Shown here: positions 5,726-11,220 of the stretch, one piece after another
How the letters are laid out: each line of letters begins with the position of its first letter
How positions within the stretch are numbered: the first letter of the stretch is position 1
NCBI GenBank assembly: GCA_037441445.1
Contig: JBBISE010000065.1
Coordinates: 1 to 17,019, forward strand
Direction: 5' to 3'
DNA length: 17,019 nt
Source: JAAYQU01 sp037441445
Lineage (GTDB): Bacteria > Bacteroidota > Bacteroidia > Bacteroidales > Salinivirgaceae
Made by a program: the position numbers and the translations under genes
Notes under the pieces: model-generated
What the model was told of the DNA's origin: nothing
What the model saw: only the letters and a program-made list of their open reading frames with translations
The model's database searches: none

Positions 5726-7918
5726 TTGAGCCTTCATTTTTTTAGACAGTGTGACGCTATGGACTGTGGTCCAACCTGTCTGCGTATGGTTGTCAAATAT
5801 TATGGCAAAAATTACAATCTCGAAACCTTACGAAAATTAACGCACATTAAGCGTACTGGGGCAAGTTTCTTGGGTCTTACACAGGCTGCCGAGAGTATTG
5901 GTTTTAGAACTCTTAGCATTAAATCCTCTTTCGACAAATTAGTATCTGAAGCTCCTCTCCCCGCCATCGTCCACTGGAACCAAAACCACTTTGTGGTGGT
6001 CTATAAAATTACCGGCAAAAAGGGCAACGAAACGGTGCATGTGGCCGACCCTGCTGCAGGTCTCGTAAAATTCCCCAAAGACGAATTTATAAAGTGTTGG
6101 GCTTCGACCGTCGAAAACGGGGTTGCCAAAGGCATTGCCTTGTTGCTAGAGCCCACACCCGAGTTTTACACGGCAAGGGACGAGAAATCGGACCGCGCTT
6201 CGTTCAGTTTCCTGTTTCGCTACCTGCGGCCGTTTCGCTCCATGGTGGTGCAGCTTTTCCTGGGGCTACTGCTTGGCAGCATGTTGCAACTGTTGTTTCC
6301 GTTTCTTACGCAAAGCATTGTCGATCAAGGGATAGGCAACCGCAACCTGCCGTTTATCTATTTGGTGCTTATTGCGCAGTTGGTGTTAACGCTCAGCCGC
6401 GTGTCGGTGGAGTTTATCCGGGGCTGGATATTGCTGCATCTGGGAACACGCATCAACGTGTCGCTCATTTCCGATTTTCTGGCCAAGCTTATGCGCCTGC
6501 CCATGCGCTACTTCGATACCAAAATGACGGGCGACCTGATGCAACGCATCGGCGACCACAAACGCATTGAGCAATTCCTTACGGGGGCATCGCTCTCGGT
6601 CATTTTCTCGTTGGTTAACCTGCTTATATTCGGGGCAGTATTGCTCTACTACAGCCTCAATATTTTTCTGGTTTTCTTTGGCGGCAGCGCCATTTATGCC
6701 GTTTGGGTGTGGTTGTTCCTGAAAAAGCGTGCCGAGTTGGATCACCGCCGTTTTGCGCAGATGTCGGCCAACCAGGGCAACCTTATTCAGCTTATACAAG
6801 GAATGCAGGAGATAAAACTCAACGGCTGCGAACAGCAAAAACGGTGGGAATGGGAAGGCATTCAGGCACGGTTGTTTCGCGTGGGCGTTAAAGGGCTGGC
6901 ACTGAGCCAGTACCAACAGAGTGGCGCGGTACTTATTAACGAGTGTAAGAATATTGCCATCACCATTTTAGCCGCCAAAAGCGTGGTTGACGGACACATG
7001 ACACTGGGTATGATGATGGCCGTGCAGTATATCATTGGGCAACTGAACAGCCCCATTGACCAGCTTATTGGGTTTTTCAATGCTACGCAGGATGCCAAAA
7101 TCAGTTTGGAACGCCTTGGCGAGGTTCATCTCCGCGACGACGAGGAAGATGCCGAAGGTTCGCGCATTGCCGATATTCCCGAAAATGCAAGTATCGAAAT
7201 TCAAAACCTCGAGTTCCGCTACGAAGGTCCCGACTCCGAGGCGGTGCTCAACGACATTTCCATTCACATCCCGGCCGGAAAACAGACGGCCATTGTGGGA
7301 ACATCGGGCAGTGGAAAAACAACGCTGGTAAAGCTGTTACTGGGATTTTATCCGCCCAACAAAGGCGAAATAAGGTTAGGAACAAACCTTTTGGATGCCT
7401 ACAGCCTGCGCAGTTGGCGCGAGGAGTGCGGTGTAGTAATGCAGGAAGGGTTTATCTTTTCCGATACCATTGCCCGAAACATTGCACCGGGTGTTGAAGT
7501 GATTGACAAAGAGAAGCTTTTAAACGCGGCACGGGTTGCCAACATCAGCGATTTTATAAATACTTTGCCGTTGAGCTACAACACCAAAATTGGGGGCGAA
7601 GGTCACGGACTCAGTCAGGGACAGAAGCAGCGAATCTTGATAGCCCGCGCGGTCTATAAAAACCCGCAGTTTATCTTTTTCGACGAAGCCACCAACGCCT
7701 TGGACGCCAACAACGAGCGTACAATTCTGGAAAACCTGCAAGAGTTTTTCAAAGGCCGTACCGCTGTGGTTGTGGCACACCGCCTCAGCACCGTCAAAAA
7801 CGCAGACCAGATAATCGTACTGGAAAAAGGCAAGGTAGTGGAAACCGGTACCCACAAAGAATTGAGCGAGAAGAAAGGCGCATACTATACGTTGGTAAAG
7901 AACCAGTTAGAGCTATGA
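5726..7918 (+). CDS. C39-peptidase-containing ABC exporter (bacteriocin/RiPP processing and export)
   Basis: This 730-residue inner-membrane protein cleaves leaders after Gly-Gly and exports the core peptide. The C39 domain (1-140) has Q8, catalytic C14 (RQCDAMDCGPTC), H88 (NQNHFVVV) and D108 (VADP). The membrane domain spans about 165-455. The ATPase has Walker A 525-532 (GTSGSGKT), signature LSQGQ at 629-633, Walker B FIFFDEA at 649-655 and switch His685. It is of LanT/PCAT type and full length. The start is a TTG at 5726: the frame is closed upstream at 5693-5695 and the first in-frame ATG (5759) would remove Q8. G+C is about 40% over 5731-5950 but about 53% over 5951-6180, so the gene looks mosaic. 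It lies 39 bases after the hydrolase gene. Confidence 0.92.
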   Translation: MSLHFFRQCDAMDCGPTCLRMVVKYYGKNYNLETLRKLTHIKRTGASFLGLTQAAESIGFRTLSIKSSFDKLVSEAPLPAIVHWNQNHFVVVYKITGKKGNETVHVADPAAGLVKFPKDEFIKCWASTVENGVAKGIALLLEPTPEFYTARDEKSDRASFSFLFRYLRPFRSMVVQLFLGLLLGSMLQLLFPFLTQSIVDQGIGNRNLPFIYLVLIAQLVLTLSRVSVEFIRGWILLHLGTRINVSLISDFLAKLMRLPMRYFDTKMTGDLMQRIGDHKRIEQFLTGASLSVIFSLVNLLIFGAVLLYYSLNIFLVFFGGSAIYAVWVWLFLKKRAELDHRRFAQMSANQGNLIQLIQGMQEIKLNGCEQQKRWEWEGIQARLFRVGVKGLALSQYQQSGAVLINECKNIAITILAAKSVVDGHMTLGMMMAVQYIIGQLNSPIDQLIGFFNATQDAKISLERLGEVHLRDDEEDAEGSRIADIPENASIEIQNLEFRYEGPDSEAVLNDISIHIPAGKQTAIVGTSGSGKTTLVKLLLGFYPPNKGEIRLGTNLLDAYSLRSWREECGVVMQEGFIFSDTIARNIAPGVEVIDKEKLLNAARVANISDFINTLPLSYNTKIGGEGHGLSQGQKQRILIARAVYKNPQFIFFDEATNALDANNERTILENLQEFFKGRTAVVVAHRLSTVKNADQIIVLEKGKVVETGTHKELSEKKGAYYTLVKNQLEL

Positions 7919-7924
7919 TGTTGG

Positions 7925-8092
7925 AGAATGGAACACCGAACACACGGATTAAACAGATTACCACGGATAAATTACATAAAAATCTGTGTGCATCCGCTGC
8001 ATCCGTCTCATCCGTGTTCCCCTAGAAAAAACCCGCGTTCATCCGTCACATCTGTGTCATCCGTGTTCCCTTTCGTCATCCGTGTTCCTCTT
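7925..8092. repeat. Family A palindromic repeat, copy 3 (extended)
   Basis: The left arm is GAACACCGAACACACGGATTAAACAG...CACGGATAAA. The right side has about eight ATCCGTnnn-type units (ATCTGTGTG, ATCCGCTGC, ATCCGTCTC, ATCCGTGTT, then ATCCGTCAC, ATCTGTGTC, ATCCGTGTT, ATCCGTGTT), so the right arm has been amplified. It fills the gap between the exporter and the GxxExxY gene. Confidence 0.85.
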
Positions 8093-8097
8093 TTTAC

Positions 8098-8105
8098 TAT
8101 ATTTG
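8098..8105 (+). promoter_or_regulatory. -7 box (TATATTTG) upstream of the GxxExxY gene
   Basis: TATATTTG matches TAnnTTTG. The predicted start of transcription is about 8112, only a few bases before the ATG at 8119. No clear TTTG lies at -33 (TTTC at 8071-8074 is a poor fit). It suggests the gene has its own promoter, separate from the RiPP operon. Confidence 0.45.
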
Positions 8106-8118
8106 GAAATAAAAAAAC

Positions 8119-8502
8119 ATGACCGATATTTTACACAAAGAACTCACCGAACTTATAATCAAAGCATTTTACAATGTCTATAATAAGTTGGGATATGGTT
8201 TTCTCGAAAAGGTTTACGAAAACGCCCTTGCCATTGAATTAACCGAAATGGGAATTGAATTCGAAAAGCAATTTCCCGTACAGGTCTATTACAAAGAACA
8301 AAAAGTAGGGTTTTACATTGCCGATTTAGTGGTTGCCAATACCGTCATAGTTGAATTAAAGGCAGCGGAAAGACTCTGTCCCGACAACGAATACCAACTA
8401 CTGAATTACCTCAGGGCAACCGACAAAGAAGTCGGTTTGCTACTCAATTTCGGCAAAAAACCACAATTTAAACGACTATTAATGACCAATGACAGGAAAT
8501 GA
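8119..8502 (+). CDS. GxxExxY protein (PD-(D/E)XK nuclease-like, PDDEXK_3)
   Basis: This is a 127-residue protein with the family's defining motif G27-F-L-E30-K-V-Y33 and the usual start and ending (QLLNYLRAT, GLLLNFG). The nuclease-like active site is D69 (YIADL) with E79-L-K81 (VIVELKA), a PD-(D/E)XK arrangement. The length is normal and the frame intact. The function of the family is not established; a DNA or RNA nuclease role is inferred from the fold. The gene is framed on both sides by family A repeats and splits the exporter from its HlyD partner, so it probably arrived separately from the RiPP genes. Confidence 0.9.
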   Translation: MTDILHKELTELIIKAFYNVYNKLGYGFLEKVYENALAIELTEMGIEFEKQFPVQVYYKEQKVGFYIADLVVANTVIVELKAAERLCPDNEYQLLNYLRATDKEVGLLLNFGKKPQFKRLLMTNDRK

Positions 8503-8515
8503 CTTGCATAGAACA

Positions 8516-8712
8516 AATTGAACACGGAACACACGGATTAAACAGATCGTCACAGATAAAAATCTTTACAAATCAGTGTTTATCCGTTGTATCAGTGTCA
8601 TCGGTGTTCCCTTTAAAAATCCGTGCCCATCCGTCCAATCCGTCTCATCCGTGTTCCCCTTCAAAAAAAATCTGTGTTCATCCGTCACATCCGTGTCATC
8701 TGTGTTCCCTTT
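8516..8712. repeat. Family A palindromic repeat, copy 4 (three right arms in tandem)
   Basis: The left arm is GAACACGGAACACACGGATTAAACAG...CACAGATAAA. Three successive right-arm blocks follow, each ending in a TGTTCCC-type trailer (about 8606, 8660 and 8706) and each made of ATCCGTnnn units with some substitutions. It lies between the GxxExxY gene and the HlyD gene and ends 10 bases before the HlyD start codon, so any promoter or ribosome binding site for HlyD must lie within or next to it. Confidence 0.85.
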
Positions 8713-8722
8713 AAATTAAAAA

Positions 8723-10018
8723 ATGGAAAAAGAAATCAACATAAAGTCCGACGAAATCACCGAGATTCTCGGCCCCCCACCCCGCTGGATAGTGCGCTGG
8801 GGCATTACTCTTTTGTTCGTTATTATTGCTGTAGTGCTCATTGGCTGTGTATTTTTCAAATATCCCGACACGGTCTTTGCCCCCGTAATCATAACCGCTG
8901 AAAATCCGCCATCGGTGGTGGTGTCGCGTTCCAATGGCAAAATAGCCGCTCTTTTTGTCTCCGAATGCCAGATAGTGCAACATGGCGACACACTCGGAGT
9001 TATTGAAAATCCGGCCCATTTTGACGATGTTTTTGCCCTTTCAAAATTAGTTGCCACCATCGACACATTTCCCATTGACGACACCACTCTTTTTACGGAA
9101 TTTACAAAAATTCGCCGCTCCCTGGGCGATTTGCAGCAGGGATATAACAATCTAGTTCGCAGCTACAACGACTTAACCATATTCCGGCAGCAGCAATTTC
9201 ATGCAAAAAAAGTGGAAGCCCTGGAAGAAGAGCTGAAACAGCATGAAATATACCTTAGAAACATTGAACGGCAACGAAAACTGGCAAAAAAAGACCTTAT
9301 TTTAGCCCGACGGCAATATTCCCGCGACTCTCTGCTCTTCAGCACAGAGGTTATTCCCGCTGCCGACTTTGAGAGAACGGAAGCCACCACCCTTTCCAAG
9401 GAACAGAGCTACGAAAATTTTGGACTCAGCCTAACCAACACCGCCATAACCATTGGGCGGGTAAAACAAAGCATTGTCGATGCCCGCATGGAACACGAAA
9501 CACGCTTGCAAACGCTTGAGCAAGAGCTTTCCAACACTCATCGACAGTTGAAAAGCATGCTCTCGGCATGGGAGAAAGCCTATTTGTTGGTTTCCCCTGC
9601 ATCGGGTCGGGTAAGTTTCATGGGTGTATGGAGTAACATGCAGGAAATCAAGGCAGGAGCACCCGTTTTTTCGGTTATCCCCGAAGATATTGGACAAATA
9701 CAAGCACGACTTACCATACCATTCGAAGGAGCCGGGAAAGTAAAAGTAGGTCAACGCATAAACATTAAGCTCGACGGTTACGCCTACATGGAGTTTGGCA
9801 TGGTCGAGGCGCAATTGCAAAGCATATCGTCGGGTTATGCCGAGAAAGGCTATCCGGCAGTAGCCACCTTACCCAACGGTGCAGTAACCAGCTACGGAGT
9901 TCAGTTACAAATTGACAGAGAATTGCTGGGAATAGCCGAAATAACCACCGACGATCTTTCGGTCATGGAACGACTGTTCAGCCCGTTGAAACACATTCTG
10001 CGCAACAATCTACAATAG
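8723..10018 (+). CDS. HlyD-family periplasmic adaptor of a peptide exporter
   Basis: This 431-residue protein should bridge the C39 ABC exporter to an outer-membrane channel (not encoded here). It has a short cytoplasmic N-terminus with PPPRW at 18-22, one membrane helix (about 26-45) and a first half-lipoyl region around 60-95. A long alpha-helical hairpin follows (about 125-285, rich in Glu/Gln/Arg heptads), then the second half-lipoyl (LVSPASGRVSF, 289-299) and a beta-barrel tail. These are classic HlyD features; Bacteroidetes bacteriocin exporters usually have such a partner beside them. Here it is separated from the exporter by the GxxExxY gene and repeats. It starts 10 bases after the repeat block. 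Composition resembles the exporter body, not the AT-rich maturase genes. Confidence 0.9.
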   Translation: MEKEINIKSDEITEILGPPPRWIVRWGITLLFVIIAVVLIGCVFFKYPDTVFAPVIITAENPPSVVVSRSNGKIAALFVSECQIVQHGDTLGVIENPAHFDDVFALSKLVATIDTFPIDDTTLFTEFTKIRRSLGDLQQGYNNLVRSYNDLTIFRQQQFHAKKVEALEEELKQHEIYLRNIERQRKLAKKDLILARRQYSRDSLLFSTEVIPAADFERTEATTLSKEQSYENFGLSLTNTAITIGRVKQSIVDARMEHETRLQTLEQELSNTHRQLKSMLSAWEKAYLLVSPASGRVSFMGVWSNMQEIKAGAPVFSVIPEDIGQIQARLTIPFEGAGKVKVGQRINIKLDGYAYMEFGMVEAQLQSISSGYAEKGYPAVATLPNGAVTSYGVQLQIDRELLGIAEITTDDLSVMERLFSPLKHILRNNLQ

Positions 10019-10026
10019 AACGAAAA

Positions 10027-10172
10027 AATGAACACGGAACACACGGATTATACAGATTAACACGGATAAATTACATAAAAATCTGTGAAAATCCGTTGCA
10101 TCCGTATCATCCGTGTTTCTCTTAGTTCAGCCGCAAAGAATGGTTCTTACACAAAGAAACACCGAGGCAACA
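10027..10172. repeat. Family A repeat copy 5 joined to a half family B repeat
   Basis: GAACACGGAACACACGGATTATACAG...CACGGATAAATTACATAAAAATCTGTG and the units ATCCGTTGC, ATCCGTATC, ATCCGTGTT form a family A copy (10027-10122). The stretch GGATAAATTACATAAAAATCTGTG is shared with the copy at 7925. It is followed by GCCGCAAAGAATGG and ACACAAAGAAACACCGAGGCAAC (10129-10172), related to the right arm of the family B element at 1600-1697. This holds most of the HlyD-ribF gap. Confidence 0.8.
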
Positions 10173-10227
10173 CGGAGAGCCATAGTGAAAAAACAAGTTA
10201 AACATTTTTCACCATTTTGGGTTTAGG

Positions 10228-10259
10228 TTTGACAATTCGCTGTCTTTTGGTTATTTTTG
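10228..10259 (+). promoter_or_regulatory. Promoter of ribF (TTTG-N20-TATTTTTG)
   Basis: TTTG at 10228-10231 and TATTTTTG at 10252-10259, separated by 20 bases, form one of the best Bacteroidetes promoter matches in the window. Predicted transcription start near 10266 leaves a leader of about a dozen bases before the GTG start codon. Confidence 0.65.
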
Positions 10260-10278
10260 GCAGCTTAAACTCAAAACT

Positions 10279-11220
10279 GTGAGGATTTACGAAAACATAG
10301 AGAGTGTTGATTTCGGTTCCTGTGTAATCACCATAGGAGCCTTTGACGGGCTGCACCAAGGACACTTATCGGTTCTCCAACACCTTAAAAAAGTTGCTGA
10401 TACAAAAGGTCTTCCATCAGCAATCCTCACTTTTACCAATCATCCACAACTTTTTTTTAACCCAGACTCCGATTTTAGGTTACTTACATCACTTGACGAA
10501 AAAACGAATCTCTTATCTAAAACCGGTGTTGACGCTTTGGTACTCATGAACTTCGACCAAACCATTGCATCTATGAATTACAGACACTTCATAGAACATG
10601 TTTTGTGTAAAAAACTAAATGTAAGTCACATAGTTATGGGATACGACCACCGGTTTGGCAAAAATGGCGAAGGAAATTATCCAATGGTGAAAGCTTACGC
10701 AGCGCAATTTGCCGTTGAAGTCGATCTGGTTCCCGAGGTGTTTCCGGGGGAACACCTGAGCAGTTCACAGATAAGGAAGGCCTTGGCTTCGGGCGATGTA
10801 AAGCATGCTCAAAAGTTGTTGGGATATTATTATGGTTTCGATGCCACTGTTATAGAAGGACGGCAATTGGGGAGGAACATGGGATTTCCCACAGCCAACC
10901 TTAAACCAAATTTTCCCGAGAAATTACTTCCAAAAACGGGTGTTTATCTGACAAGGGTTCATGTCGATGAAAAAATATATTTCGGATTGTTGAATTACGG
11001 TTACAAGCCGACTATCGGCGATGATTTAATGCCATTACCCGAAGTTTATATTTTCGATTTCAACCAAAACCTTTACGGAAAGACCATTCGAATAGAATTT
11101 TTAGAACGAATTCGAGACGAGAAAAAATTCAGTTCAATTGACCAGCTGAAACAACAAATAATTCTTGATAAAATCACCGCTGAGCATCTTTTGCTATCGA
11201 TAGAGTTGCAGGATAGTTAG
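10279..11220 (+). CDS. ribF: Bifunctional riboflavin kinase / FAD synthetase RibF
   Basis: This 313-residue cytoplasmic enzyme phosphorylates riboflavin to FMN and adenylylates FMN to FAD. The N-terminal FAD synthetase (nucleotidyltransferase) domain has GAFDGLHQGH at 20-29, GYDHRFGKNGEG at 121-132 and SSSQIR at 161-166. The C-terminal riboflavin kinase domain has GFPTAN at 202-207 and the likely catalytic Glu255 (PEVYIFDF). Length is normal. The start codon is GTG; MRIYENIE matches how Bacteroidetes RibF proteins begin, and an upstream TAA closes the frame. Its stop (11218-11220) overlaps the stop of the convergent kinase gene (11217-11219), so no terminator space exists between them. It is housekeeping and unrelated to the peptide locus. 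Confidence 0.95.
   Translation: MRIYENIESVDFGSCVITIGAFDGLHQGHLSVLQHLKKVADTKGLPSAILTFTNHPQLFFNPDSDFRLLTSLDEKTNLLSKTGVDALVLMNFDQTIASMNYRHFIEHVLCKKLNVSHIVMGYDHRFGKNGEGNYPMVKAYAAQFAVEVDLVPEVFPGEHLSSSQIRKALASGDVKHAQKLLGYYYGFDATVIEGRQLGRNMGFPTANLKPNFPEKLLPKTGVYLTRVHVDEKIYFGLLNYGYKPTIGDDLMPLPEVYIFDFNQNLYGKTIRIEFLERIRDEKKFSSIDQLKQQIILDKITAEHLLLSIELQDS

Noticed and set aside
5759..5761. ATG start for the C39 exporter
   Set aside because: It would delete Gln8 and the start of the peptidase domain; the TTG at 5726 keeps the whole domain.
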